This document shows positions 12,058 to 24,589 of a stretch of DNA of 64,000 bases, one piece after another (the first letter of the stretch is position 1; each line of letters starts with the position of its first letter). Source of the DNA: Ceratopteris richardii. Lineage: Eukaryota > Streptophyta > Polypodiopsida > Polypodiales > Pteridaceae. A program made the translations under genes and the position numbers. The notes below the pieces were generated by a model, which did not search any database, was not told the DNA's origin, and saw only the letters and a list, made by a program, of their open reading frames with translations. The stretch is taken from contig CM035413.1 of NCBI GenBank assembly GCA_020310875.1, positions 160,130,306 to 160,194,305 on the forward strand, given 5' to 3'.

Positions 12058-13647
12058 CTAATGCGTGGGCACATATGCCAAGCTGATCTCCCCAGTAGAG
12101 AACCTCTCCCTGACATAGTGATAATGCACCTCAATGTGCTTAGTGCGAGCATGGAACACAGGGTTCCTCGCAACTGCCAATGCGCTCTGACTGTCAGTGA
12201 AGATGGTGGTGGCAGAAGACTGGCCAACACCCAAATCAGCCATAAGGCGTCTGAGCCACACACACTCAACAGTCGTTGTGAAAGATGCCCTATACTCAAC
12301 CTCACAACTGGAAGTGGCCACAGTAGGCTGCTTCTTGCTCAACCAAGATATACATGAGCTACCAAGCATGAAGCAAAAACCACTGGTGCACACACGAGTG
12401 TCATAGCAACCAGCCCAATCTGAGTTAGAAAAAGCATGCAAATGTGGCGGTAGTGATTCCCCCTTGGGATAAAACAACCCAAGTAGCCGAGTACCACTCA
12501 AGTAGCGAAAGATGCGCTTAACCGCTTTCCAATGCATGACTCCTGGGCAATGCATAAACCTGCTCATCTGTGAGACAACAAACTGAATATCTGGCCGAGT
12601 AATGCATAAGTAAATCAAGCATCCAATAGCCTGCTGATAGAGAACAACATCAAATGCATCTCCAGCATCATGAAGACTCAATCGTAAATCTGTCTCCATA
12701 GGAGTGGCAATAGGCTTACAGTCTTCAAGGCCAAAACGCTGCAATAATGTGTCAATATATTTCGTTTGACACAAAGCCATTCCACCATCAACGTGCATAA
12801 ACTGAATGCCCAAATAGTGATGCAAATGCCCCAAATCAGACATCTCAAATGAGGCATGCAAATCAGCCTTAAAATCAGCAATATGTGTCTCAATAGGACC
12901 AGTGAGCAGCATGTCATCAACATAGACAACAATGATCAGAAGCACATCATTAGCACGTTTAACATATAAGGTGCTTTCAGTTAGATAGTTCTCAAAACCA
13001 TGTGCAATCAGATAGGCATGTATCTTCTCATACCAAGCACGTGGTGCTTGCTTTAAACCATATAATGCCTTCTTTAACCTACAAACCTGGTTTTCATGCC
13101 CTTTTTGCACAAAGCCACGGGGCTGAAAAACATACACTTCTTCATGCAAGTCACCATTCAGAAATGCTGTTTTAATGTCCAACTGATGTACATTCCAACC
13201 ATGATGGGCTGCAAGTGCACAAATGCTCCGAACAGTAGTCATACGGCATGTAGGTGCAAAGGTCTCATCAAAATCAATGCCTCTTTCCTGTGCATAACCC
13301 TTTGCAACAAGCCTAGCCTTATACCTGTCAACTGTACCATCAAGTTTACGCTTCAACTTGTATACCCACTTAGTGCCAATGGCCTTCTTGCTAGGAGGCA
13401 AGTCACATAAAGACCATGTACCATTCTTCATTATAGCATCATATTCAGATTGCATAGTAGCCATCCAATTTTCTGAATTTTGTGCTTCATCAAAAGAAAC
13501 AGGCTCATTCTCATCACAGAGACTAGATGCAGCCATAGCATAGCAATCTGATGCAAAGGAGGCACTATGAGTGCCTGAACGAGTACGATATGACAAAGGT
13601 GCATCCAATTTGCTGTCACGCAAAGTCTGCACCAGCCATTTTGGCAT
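12058..13647 (-). pseudogene. C reverse transcriptase and RNase H
   Basis: One long minus-strand frame (529 residues) covers the pre-RT word NWMATMQSEYDAIMKNGTW, the RT words LVAKGYAQERGIDFDETFAP and LDIKTAFLNGDLHEEVYV, LYGLKQAPRAW, the catalytic YVDDMLLTG, and YLGIQFMH. The RNase H part follows, with SDWAGC, EVEYRA and HYHYVRERF. RT makes cDNA and RNase H removes the RNA strand. Part of C, which as a whole is treated as a fossil. Confidence 0.92.
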
Positions 13648-13919
13648 AGTTTTTGCCTGCTCAATATCAGCTCTCTCATCAACAAGTGCATCATGTAAAT
13701 CTGCATCAAAAATGGAATGATCTGCATCATCATATGAACCTGCAAAGGTTGAGAAGTTGCCTCATTAGGACTAGCACTAGCTTGTCCACCTGTAAAAAGA
13801 GGCATCAAAGTATCATACATGTCTTTGGAGCTAACACATGTCTCCTTAGTACATGAAAGCAATGGTTGAATAGAATCTTCCACAAAGACAACATCACGGC
13901 TAACCAAAATGCATTTAGT

Positions 13920-14740
13920 CTATGGATGATATAGACGATAGCCTTTACTTTCAGAACTGTACCCAACAAAAATACATTTTACTACCTTATCATCCAATTT
14001 TCTGCGATATTGTTCAGGCACTAATGCATATGTTAAACAACCAAAAACACATAGATGAGCAACATATGGCTTGCGGTCATGCCAAGCCTCATATGGAGTG
14101 ATAGACTGCAACGCTTTAGTGGGACACCTGTTCAGTACATATGCTCCACACATGACAGCCACAAGCCAGAAACTATGTGGTAAAGCCTGACTTTTAACCA
14201 TGCACCTCGCCATCTCCATGAGTGACCTGTTCTTTCGTTCAGCAACTCCATTCTGTTGAGGTGTATACGGCACTGTACACTGGTGTTTTATCCCACGTTC
14301 AGCCAGAAATGCATTAAAATCTGAAGACATATATTCCCCACCTCGATCAAAACGGAGGGTGCCCATTTTACATGCTGACAGATTTTCAGCCAAAACCAAA
14401 AACTGTTTGAAGCACATGAACACTTTGGACTTTGCTTTGAGTGGATATACCCATGCATGCCTGGAAAAATCATCAATGAAAGTCACGAAGTAAAGGTGAT
14501 TTCCAAAAGAGGGTGTCTGCATAGGACCACAGACATCACTATGTACAAGCTGCAATTTCTGCGTAGCCCAAACTGAACCATCTTTTGGAAAGGAAGAACG
14601 CTACATTTTGCCCAAAATACAGCCTTCACAAACATGTTTTCCAGGTGCCTCAAGTTTGGGCAAAGAGGACACCACTTCAGATTTCTGCAGGCGTAACAAA
14701 CTAGCAAAATTCAGATGACCAAAGCGTGCATGCCAAAGCT
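13920..14740 (-). pseudogene. C integrase
   Basis: Minus-strand integrase with VHSDVCGP, FIDDFSRHAWVYPL, FDRGGEYMS, TPQQNGVAERKNRS and the C-terminal ITPYEAWHDRKP and CVFGCLTYALVP. The GAG-pre-integrase side continues to about 14740. Confidence 0.9.
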
Positions 14741-14756
14741 TTGGATCTGACATAGC

Positions 14757-16233
14757 CTAAGAATCATGAACTGCACATGCCGAATCATTCACAGATCTTT
14801 CATAGTCTATGAGCTTATACAGCCCACGACATAAAATGCCAGAAGCAATAATCACATCGCCATTTGAGAGATCATGGACTGTACACCTGTCATCAACAAA
14901 TTTCACAACCAAGCCAATCTTGGCTAATGCAGAAACTGATAACAGGTTCTTTTTTATCCCTGGCACAAATAAAGCATCTAACAAAGTGAAAGAACTACCA
15001 TCAGCAGTAGTCAGAATGATCTTACCAACTCCCATAACAGGATAAGAGGAGTTATTGGCGCATGTGACAGTATTCCCTGTAGGGGCAGGCTCGAGTGAAG
15101 AGAAGAAACTGCGCTGCGAGGTAATATGTTTGGTTGCCCCACTATCAAAGTACCAAACATCTAAGTCTACTGCAGACATGCACTGATCATGAGAAGATGG
15201 GTCAAAACTGCAGACAGTAGTAAACGCCCATTCTTCTTCCTGCACAAGATTTGCAGACTCTGTTTTTGGTGTAGAGGCCTCTGCAACAACCATTCCAGCC
15301 TCTTTCTTCTTTGCCTCTTTAGCAGCCAGTTTTGGACAGTTCTTTATAATATGATCATTTCCTTTACAGTACTTGCAGAACAATTTCTGCTTTTCTGATT
15401 TCTTCTCATCTTTATCCTGGTTCTTCGATTGTGCAACATTTGCAGATTTTTGGTTACTAGTAGAAGAGCTCCATTTTCCTTTGCCCTTCTGACTAGCCAG
15501 GAAAGCTTGATCAGCAACACGCATAATGGACCTGTTTTGCCTGGACTGATCTTCCTGCAACAGAACAGAGACTAATTCCTCAAATGACAAGGCATTCGGA
15601 TTGCCTTTCATCATCAATCGAAGAGTAGAGGCAAAACTCTGATATGAATCAGGAAGACCATTCAGAACGGTCTGCACAAGTGAGCTATCTAGTATAACCT
15701 CATCAGCAGAAATCAATTGTTCCTGCAGGTCTTTGATCTTTGTAAGAAAACTGTCCATAGAATCACCTTCATTCATGTGCTCACTCTCCAACTGTTTTCG
15801 GAGGTAAGCAACACGAGCCTCATTCCTAGCCTGGTACAAAGTGGTAAGTGTATCCCAAGCATCCTTTGCTGTTCTGCAAGAGCGAATGTGAGGAATAATG
15901 GCACGTTTGACAGACAAAGCTATCAATGCATGTGCCTGAGCATCTCTGCCATCCCAACGAATCTGCTCTGCAGTAGGTGCAGCAGAAACAGCAGCACGAA
16001 CAGGAATCTGTGGAATATCATCTTCGACACCATCTTCATCAGCTCCAACACCTGTATTTGCAGTACCTGTCGTTAGAGGTGTAACAGGACGTCTTTCAAC
16101 ACCCTGCACAATGTTCCATAATCCTTTTGCAACCAGTACATGTCGCATCATATAAGCCCATAATGGGGTAGTTGGTACCATCCAACTTATCCTCAACAGC
16201 CAACATACGGAATACATCACTACTTTCAGCCAT
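14757..16233 (-). pseudogene. C gag and protease
   Basis: The likely gag start is the ATG at 16233 (MAESSD), just inside the leader; the open frame itself extends farther upstream into leader and LTR without meaning. The gag core (SVKRAIIPHIRSCRTAKDAW, MDSFLTKIKDLQEQL) is followed by a CCHC knuckle CKYCKGNDHIIKNCP, the protease motif FDSGATKHIT, and the family's ALFVPGIKKNLLSVSALAK stretch. Gag and protease are in one frame, as usual for Copia. Confidence 0.9.
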
Positions 16234-16588
16234 GGCCGGTGACTAAAATACCTTGATGCAGAAAATTGACTGTATCTCAAAAAGTTGAACAGAACTGCCC
16301 AGACGAGTTCTGCTAGACCTGTAGCAAACTTTGAGACGCTTAAACTGGCAAACAGAAACTGGTATATACCTTTGGCACAAAAGGACAAAATAGCCTGCAC
16401 AGGTGCTGCGATAGTGCGTTCGGAGGCCGAAACAAGCTCAGATCGCGATTTCGGCACCACAGAGCGAAGCAGTTTTGATCTCAAAAATACCCTGAGTATG
16501 CTCACCAAATTTCGTGCGAATCTGAGACTGCAAACGGAGGAGTGTCGACGGTGCCCTAGAAGAAGCGACGACCTGCTCTGATACCAAT

Positions 16589-16819
16589 TGTTGGAGATAG
16601 ACGTCTGCGGAAGCACGCGAACAGCACAAGGAAGAAGAAGAAGCTTGGAGCACAAACACACAATACTGAATGTATTACTGGAGAATGTACAAAGATAAGT
16701 AGCCCATTAGGGCAAAAGGCGTATGTACAAGCCGGGGGAAAAAAACCTCCTAAAGAGGGAAAAAAGTGCCCCGGCAGTCCTAGAGTGTTCACACACATCA
16801 CTACCTAAATATATCAACA
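16589..16819 (-). repeat. C right LTR (5' LTR)
   Basis: 231 bp, the mate of 11663-11893. The primer-site complement GCTCTGATACCAA lies one base inside it at 16575-16587. Confidence 0.95.
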
Positions 16820-16824
16820 TTTCT

Positions 16825-17983
16825 AGTACAATAGAAATTAGAAACATTCCTTCTAAAGATATCAAATTAGCTTAAAGATCTAATGATTCAAAGTGGAATT
16901 ACTTAAAATGGTTGATTATACACAGAGCAATCAATTTAGCAAGTATAGCATTACCTCCTTTTAGGACCTCTGTAGAGAATGATCAGTGACCACTTCGAGG
17001 TGCTTTTCTCCCCCTACTAAATGGAATGTCTTCACAATTTGTCATGAGGTAGAGGGCTTAGAGATGATTCCAAAGAGCCATAAAACATTGACAATAGTGG
17101 AGTAATGGCTGAGATATGAGCAAGCAAAGAACACTATTCTTAGTGACTATGATAGAGAGATCAGTAGATGTAAGCAATGATCTATTCTATTATATGACAA
17201 TGTTATACATGATCATTGGCATGATAATCAATGCCCAATGATAGTGAGAAGTGTAGGCTATGATGTGAGCCACACATTCTCTACAATGTGATCAACTAAG
17301 GCACAAGAATGGAGTGGGTTAGTCGTGAGATTTTACAAGAGGTTTTTATAGATGCTTTCACAAGTTTGAATTTTGAACTCACTTTCTAGCTCTCACTAAA
17401 AAGGTTGATCCACTAATCTAGGATATATTCTCTCAAGCATGATTCATAACTATAGCTCTTCCAAACTCCACGAGTTTGAAGGCTTTACAAGATTCTTTTA
17501 ATGTAAATGCCTTTTACAAAAGATAAATGATTAAAACTCCATAAGCAATGGTTCTTATGGGTTTTCAAGCATTTGCACATAGAGACTTCCATGCCTAACC
17601 AATTGTGAAGGCTTGGCTCTTGCACCAATAATTCACCACTGGCTCCCCCCACTTCATTGCATGACTGACGTAGCCACCCAGATGACCATTAAAATTTTTG
17701 ACATGATGCAAACAGTATTTAAAATCTTTCCTAGAGTCAGAGCACCTCACGTCAACACCTCGGGTTTTAAACATGGCAATGGAGACCTTGCATATGACAT
17801 GATCACAATGCCATCAATCAGGGTGTGCTATGTTTCACACTATCAGATCCAATATTTGCATGCTTGCTACAAAATGATGTTTGAAGATATGTTTACGACT
17901 AGATTTTGGGAATATCATTTAGACGTCTTCATCAGCGGACCGACACATCTGCTGCACTTGTTTGCCGATGAACAACCAATGTA
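16825..17983. other. Unassigned region between C and D
   Basis: 16825-17640 is AT-rich, non-coding and may be the remainder of the B LTR that C interrupted, but I could not find its end. 17640-17983 is different in composition and stays open on the plus strand for about 115 codons (from MALAPIIHHWLPPL at 17613) up to the D insertion. The protein resembles nothing I recognise, so it may be a decayed gene piece or chance. Confidence 0.4.
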
Positions 17984-17988
17984 TCTAC

Positions 17989-19126
17989 TGTGGAGAATGA
18001 GTTCTCCTATGCACAACAGAAATGTGTAGTGAACCACCCTTGTATGTCTAGCACTTGGACAAACAGTTGCACCTTAGATAGCTTGCTCCTCTTAATCCAA
18101 AACTCAAATGGACTTGAGCCTTTAGTCAATAAAAGTAGACAAGAAGATCTTTCTAACAAGCTATAAACAACTTAATTTGGATAAGTTTTGATTAGGAAAC
18201 ACAACTGACAAAGATGAACTACCTATCCACACAGGTATGCTGCAGAAATGAGCTTCACTCTCGGACTAATAAATCTTTGAATATATACCCTTTGAGAAAG
18301 ATATTTGGTACAGACAAAGTAGACACAAATAGCGTTCCAAAAAGCTAAAAAACAAGTAATTTGGATGAGTGTTGGTCAGGGAACGCAACTGACAAAAATA
18401 GACCTCTTGCACACATAAGTAAGCTATAAAACTTAACTTTAATCTCTATCTCACAGAATATAAATAATCTCAATACCATATTTAGGATAGTGAAATTAGA
18501 TGCCAAGAGCTTTCCAACAAGACAAAAATCATGCAATTTGGATATGTTTTGGTTGGGAAACTTAACCGACCCAAATAGACTACCTATCTACACAGGTATA
18601 CTAAAAAACTGGAATTCACTCTTTCACTAATATCTCACAAATCACATAAGCTTTAAAAGAGATATTTGATATGCCGAAAGTACACAAGATAAGATTTCCA
18701 ATGAATGCTTAAATGCAAGAAATGGTTACATATGGACTGAGATATGAGCTCTCCAACAGAGCTGTGTATAAACTGACGTGCGGCGGGAAGGAGTCTAAGG
18801 GAAGACAAAATGACAAAATGGCTAGATCCGACTACTGTGAGTTCTTGCCTCTTTCTCTCCTTGTTTTGAATGTGCTCCCACTTCACTTTTATAACCAATG
18901 AGCATGTGAAGAATTTTGTGCCTTCTTCTTAACTCACCACTTTCTCCACTACATGCTACTAACTACAAGGCAAGATATTGTATCTCTTACTCATCATGAA
19001 TTTTGATTAGACTTTTTCTTTTATTATTTTTTCCTTTTTTCCTCTACTTTTTCTTTATCTTTATATTTGGTAAATTTATCCAAGCATGGCTCATATGAAA
19101 ATGAGCTTGTACATTTATCTTCAACA
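17989..19126 (-). repeat. D left LTR (3' LTR)
   Basis: Starts TGTGGAGAATGAG and ends ATCTTCAACA. On the minus strand it has CTCATTGG followed by a TATAAAAG box near 18888-18896, which fits the U3 promoter of an LTR. Confidence 0.92.
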
Positions 19127-19178
19127 CTCCCCCTCAAGCTCATTTGGGAGTTATCTTCAACCATCTCCTTCAAATTTA

Positions 19179-19749
19179 TCACCCCTTGAAACCTCTGAGT
19201 TTAGAAGCATCCAAGAACTTTTTAAACATATCTGCAACCTGCTCTTTGGTTCTGACAAACTTTATCTCCACATCTTTGCTCAACACCTTCTCCCTTACAT
19301 AATGGTAGTGGACCTCTATGTGCTTGCTCCTTGCATGAAACATAGGATTGCTTGCCAAGTAAATACTTGACATGTTATCACCATATATAGGGATGGTTCC
19401 AACTTGCACTCCAAGATCAGCCAAAAGCTTTTTAATCAACATTGCTTCACATGTGGCAACCTATCATGAACACATAACCTGAGGTTGATCTTCTATCTTC
19501 CTTTGAACTTGCCCAATCAACATCACTAAAGCCTTTGACCTGCAGTTCTTCATCAAACTTGTAAAACAAAGCATGATTAATTGTATGCTTTATGTATCTC
19601 AACACTCTCTTGGCTGAATTTAAGTGTTCACTTGTCGGGGCTTGCATAAATTGAGAAAGTACACCAACAACATAAGACAAATCATGTCTTGTAATGTTTG
19701 CATAGATCAATGATCCTACAATGCTTCTGTATGTCGTTACATCTTCCAA
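19179..19749 (-). pseudogene. D RNase H region
   Basis: Minus-strand words SLIYANITRHDLSYVVGVLS, VKGFSDVDWASSKEDRRSTS and YGDNMSSIYLA, then FHARSKHIEVHYHYVRE, are the Copia RNase H domain and its tail, ending close to the polypurine tract. Fossil part of D. Confidence 0.88.
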
Positions 19750-19755
19750 TGGTTC

Positions 19756-21021
19756 TCAGTCATTTGAACAAATTTTTGTATTTGTGTCCATGGGTTGAGT
19801 GAGTGGTTTGCATTCACTCATTCCAAATCTGAAAAGAACATCCAACAAGTACTTCGTTTGCATCAAGTAGATGCCACTCTTTCCATAAACAACTTCAATT
19901 CCTAAAAAATATTTCAGCTCTCCAAGATCTAAAATTTTAAACTCCTTACCAAGCTTCCTTTTGATATCTTTAATCCCTGTAACATCATTTCCTATTATGA
20001 TGAGGTCATCGACGTATATGCAAATATATACCTCTCTATTTTCTTCGTTCTTCATGTACAACGAAGGATCTACACTACTTGGGCACTTAGTTAGATACTC
20101 TACCATTCTCTGATTCCATGCTCTTGGTGCTTGTTTCAAGCCATAAAGTGCCTTCTTCAACCTGCAAACAAAATCTGGATGGTTTTCATCTTCAAATCCA
20201 ACCGGTTGACTCATGTATACCTCTTCTTGTAGTTCTCCATTAAGAAAAGCATTTTTGATGTCGAGTTGATATAATGGCCATCTCCTTGAAGCACCAATTG
20301 CGATTAATGTTCTGATAGTTCTCATCTTTGCAACAGGGCTGAAAACTTCATCATAATCTATGCCTTGTGTTTGTTTAAATCCTTTGGCAACTAATCTAGC
20401 TTTATATCTAGCTAGTGAACCATCAGCATTCCTCTTTACTTTAAATAGCCATTTGTTTGGAACAATCTTCATACCTTCTTTCTTTGGCACTAGCTCCCAT
20501 GTGTGATTATCTTTGAGAGCTTTGACCTCCTCTTTCATAGCTTGCTTCCATTCCTTTTGTGTGCAAGCTTCTTCATATGTCTCAGGCTCTTTGTCTTTGA
20601 TAACCTGCATCATGTATGCAAAATGTGTCGCCATAAAACTATCATAGCTCAACCTTTGAGTTGGATACCTTGTCCTTGAAGATCTTCTTTCATTGCCTTT
20701 AGAAAGTTGCTTCTTTAACCTATTCAACTTTACCATCGGAGTGATTACCTCTTCATATTCTTCTTCACTTGCATCTACCTCACTGTTTGGAGTAGCACTT
20801 GCTTCTTGAGCTCTACTATGAGTTGAATTTGGAGACAAAGAATGACTCCCCCTCGATGTTGAACATTCTTCGTTTGATGTAGATGCCTCTAGACCTGAAA
20901 GCTTTGTGCTTGATTGTTGAACTTCTCTTTGATTTGTTCCTGCATAATCATCACAATCTTCTTCAAGAATTTTTTCCTTTCCTTTATCTTCATACCATGG
21001 TCTTAGATGATCAAAGACCAC
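19756..21021 (-). pseudogene. D pre-RT spacer and reverse transcriptase
   Basis: The frame (421 residues) starts in the acidic Ser-rich spacer (SRGSHSLSPNSTHSR) and continues into RT: LVAKGFKQTQGIDYDEVFSP, LDIKNAFLNGELQEEVYMSQ, LYGLKQAPRAW, the catalytic YVDDLIIIG and YFLGIEV. Most of the RT core is in one frame. Confidence 0.92.
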
Positions 21022-21036
21022 ATCTCATGAGACTCT

Positions 21037-22440
21037 TTATTCCTTTGTTCTAGGGTTGTAACACTTGTATCCTTTTTGCTCCGTCAAGTAGCCGATGAAA
21101 ATGCATTTTTCTGATCTTGGTTCCATCTTTGTTCTAACTTCTTGTGGAATGTGAACAAAGCAAACACATCCAAACACTTTGAGGTGTGTAAGATCAGGTT
21201 TCTTACCGGAATATACCTCTTCTAGAGTCAAGTGATGTATTCTCGATGTTGTGCACCTATTCATCAAGTAAATGGCGATTGTGGTAGCTTCAGCCCAATA
21301 GTACAATGGTACCTTCATCTCATTGAGCATGCATCTTGCAATTTCAGCAATTTGCCTATTTTTCCTCTCAGCTACTCCATTTTGTTGTGGTGTATACCTA
21401 CAAGTGAATTGCCTTTTGATCCCATTCTCTTGTAGAAAATCTGAAAATTCTTTGGAGAAGTATTCTCCTCCACCATCGGACCTTAAGGTTTTGATAGACC
21501 TTCCTGTTTCCTTTTCAACTTCAACTTTGAATCTTTTGAATATAGAAAACACCTCTGATTGTTACTTCATACAAAATAGCCATACCTTTCTTGAGTGATC
21601 ATCAATGAAAGTGACAAAAAATCTATTACCAGCCATTCATGCCTCTTGCGTTGGTCCCCATACATCCGTATGTATCAAGTCCAAGACATTTGGAGCCACA
21701 TAATTGCTCCTCTTGAATGGCTGCCTCGTTTGCTTTCCTAGTTGACAAGCTTCACATAACTCATCTAGTCCAATGCTATTAAATTTTGGAAGACCTCTTA
21801 CCATTTCATGTTTGCTCATGTCCTTCAGCTTTGGAATGTTGATGTGTTCTATTCTTTTGTGCCATAAGTCCAGCTCTAAAATCTTCTTGTTCCCACATTG
21901 AATGTACATGACCTTTCCATGTGGATGTTGGACGTCCAAAGTGAACATCCTTCCTTCTCTTCTACCTCGAGCAATGACCTTGAAGTCTTCCTTTGGATTC
22001 TTTATGAAGCACCCATTCTCATTGAATATGACATGATAACCCATCTCTACCATTTGTCCTACTGAAATCAAGTTCTTTGAAATTGTAGGAACATGAAGAA
22101 CATTAGATAGTATCTTTGCTCTACTTGTATCTCCAAGCCTTATATCTCCAATATGTTCAATCATGTGTTGAGTATCATCACCTGTTTCAACACATCCTTT
22201 TCCACTAGGTACCTGTAGATTAGTGAACAAACTTCCTTGGCATGACATATGGTTACTACAACTTAAATCAATGTACCATTTTTTGTCATCTTCACAAGAG
22301 CTTCTATACTCATGTCTCATTGCAAGTAGTTTGTCCTTGCTTCCTTCACTTGAGGTGATTGCATAGTTGCTTTGCTTCCTTTGATTGCCTCCATTTGGTC
22401 TTCCATTCTTCAGCCAACAATCACTAGCATAGTGTCCTAC
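21037..22440 (-). pseudogene. D protease, GAG-pre-integrase and integrase
   Basis: Words in order on the minus strand: the protease-like YIDLSCSNHMSC, LDLWHKRIEHINIPKL (GAG-pre-integrase), CQLGKQTRQPFK, DLIHTDVWGP, RSDGGGEYFS, TPQQNGVAERKNRQ and LKVFGCVCFVHIP. The same order and wording occur in fragment A on the other strand. Confidence 0.9.
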
Positions 22441-23281
22441 TTTACCACAATGATAGCATGTTATACCTTTATGAGAATTGTAAGAGCTTACCTCTTCCTC
22501 TAGTTCTACCTTGACCTCTTCCTTGTGTGTTGGCATTTGATGCATCCTTTTTGTCTTCCGAATTGTTTTGATTGTAGTTGGAGTGGTTGTGACCTCTTCC
22601 TTTTCCTCTTGAGCCTCCTCTTGAGTCTCTTCCTTTACCTCGACCTGCATATAACATTTGGTTGTGGCTGTCCTTTCCTTTGGGACCACCAAAGCTAAGC
22701 TCTTCTTTGACAAGATGAGGGATTAGTTGTTCAAAACCTGGATATACATCTTTCAAGTTAATGGAAGTTATAAAAGGCTTCCATCTTTCATCTTCTCTCA
22801 AGCCATTGAGAGTATAACACACAAGATCTTCGTCTTCAACCATTGTGCCAATAGAAGCTAAAGCATCGCTTAGCTCCTTAATCTTCAAATTATATTCAGC
22901 TATGGATTGACTCAAACGTTTCTTGATTGTGTTCAACTCATTCTTGAGTTGAAGTTTCCTAGCTTTGGTATTTGTTGAATACATCCTTTCAAGACCTTCC
23001 CAAGCATCCTTAGCTTTCTCTAGATGTTGAATATGACCTACCATGGCATTAGTAATGACTTGTGAAATGAGGAACATGGCTCTCCTATTCCTCTCTTCCC
23101 ATGCTTTTGCTTGCCTCCTTTGGACTTCAGTGGCCATAGCTTGATTGATTTGAGGTTGAGCATCATCGCCGCTCACAATACCCCATAAGCCTTTGCCCAT
23201 TAGGTAGTTGGTCATTCTAAACCTCCACACGGGATAGTTATCCTTATCCAACTTCTCTAATTTTTGACCCAAGTCAGCCAT
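22441..23281 (-). pseudogene. D gag
   Basis: Starts MADLGQKLEKLDKDNYPVW at 23281 and reads about 270 residues with the UBN2-type gag core (KLQLKNELNTIKKRLSQS, MVEDEDLVCYTLNG) and a Gly/Arg-rich basic tail. The CCHC knuckle CYHCGKVGHYASDC lies next to it at about 22415-22465. Confidence 0.9.
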
Positions 23282-23439
23282 TGAAGAGTATCAAAGACTT
23301 TGAGAGTTACCTCGAATACTTAAAGTCCTTTACTCTTGCGTTTGTGAAGCTCCTCTTTGTTTTATAGCTCCTCTTTTGCTTTTCTTTATCTCCAACTCTA
23401 TTGATAAAGCTTCAGCACCAAGTTTGCTCTGATACCAAC

Positions 23440-24584
23440 TGTGGAGAATGAGTTCTCCTATGTGCAACGGAAATGTGTAGTGAACCACCCTTGTATGTCC
23501 AGCACTTGGACAAACAGCTGCACCTTAGATAGCTTGCTGCTCTTAATCCAAAACTCAAATGGACTTGAGCCTTTAGTGAATCAAATTAGACAAGAAGATC
23601 TTTCTAACAAGCTATAAATAACTTAATTTAGATAAGTTTTGATTAGGAAACACAATTGACAAAGATGAACTACCTGTCCACATAGGTATGCTGAAGAAAT
23701 GGCTTCACTCTCGGACTGCTAAATCTCTGAATATATATCCTTTCAGAAAGATATTTGGTACAAAGAAATTAGACACAAATAGCTTTCCAAGAAGCTAAAA
23801 AACACGTAATTTTGATGAGTTTTGGTTAGGGAAATCAACTGACCAAAATAGACCATCTGTACACATAAGTACACTATAAAACTAGACTTTACTCTTTGAC
23901 AGATATCTCATAGAATATAAATGATCTCAATGAGATATTTAGGACAGGAAAAGAAGATGCCAAGAGCTTTCCAACAAGACAAAAATCATGCAATTTGGAT
24001 ATGTCATGAATGGGAAACGTAACTGACCAAAATAGACTACCTATCTACACAGGTATACTAAAAAATTGGACTTCACTTTTTCACTGATATCTCACAAACT
24101 ACATAAGCTTTCAAAGAGATATTTGATATGCAGAAAGTGCACAAGCTAAGAGTTCCAATAAATGCTTAAAGGTAAGAAATTGTTACATATGCAGTGAGAT
24201 ATGAGCTCTGCAGCAGAGCTGTGTACAAACTGACGTGTGGCTGGAAAGAGTCTAAGGGAAGATAAAATGACAAAATGGCTAGATCCGAGTATTGGGAGTT
24301 CTTGCCTCTTTCTCTTCTTGTTTTGAATGTGGTCCCACTTCACTTTTATAACCAATGAGCATATGAAGAATTTTGTGCCTTCTTCTTAACTCACCACTTT
24401 CTCCACTACATGCTCCTAACTACAAGGCAAGATATTGTATCTCTTACTCATCATGAATTTTGACTAGAATTTTTCCTTTTATTATTTTCTCCTTTTTTCC
24501 TCTACTTTTTCTTTATCTTTATATTTGGTAAATTTATCCAAGCATGGCTCATATGAAAATGAGCTTGTACATTTATCTTCAACA
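23440..24584 (-). repeat. D right LTR (5' LTR)
   Basis: Mate of 17989-19126 with the same ends and the same minus-strand TATAAAAG box near 24347. The target duplication TCTAC follows it. Confidence 0.92.
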
Positions 24585-24589
24585 TCTAC

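Larger units (their letters stand above)
11663..16819 (-). mobile_element. Complete Ty1/Copia element C with both LTRs
   Basis: Two 231-bp LTRs (TGTTGGAG...ATCAACA) flank gag-pro-int-RT-RNase H on the minus strand, and the 5-bp target duplication TTTCT is exact (11658-11662 and 16820-16824). By eye the LTRs differ at 4 of 231 positions, about 1.7 percent, which at usual plant rates means an insertion of roughly one million years or less. The coding part is nearly continuous with only a few breaks. It belongs to the same family as H at the right edge and is inserted into what looks like the LTR of B. Confidence 0.95.
17989..24584 (-). mobile_element. Complete Ty1/Copia element D with both LTRs
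   Basis: LTRs of about 1.14 kb flank a minus-strand gag-pro-int-RT-RNase H region, and the 5-bp target duplication TCTAC is exact (17984-17988 and 24585-24589). A primer site (complement of TTGGTATCAGAGC) lies at 23425-23438. A polypurine tract (complement of CTCCCCCTCAAGCT) lies at 19127-19140. In the first 430 bases the LTRs differ at about 32 positions (7-8 percent), so D is several-fold older than C. It looks broken, with around five breaks. Fragment A is a relative in the opposite orientation. Confidence 0.95.

Noticed and set aside
17989-24584. D LTRs as two separate solo LTRs
   Set aside because: Primer site, polypurine tract and matching TCTAC duplications show a single insertion.
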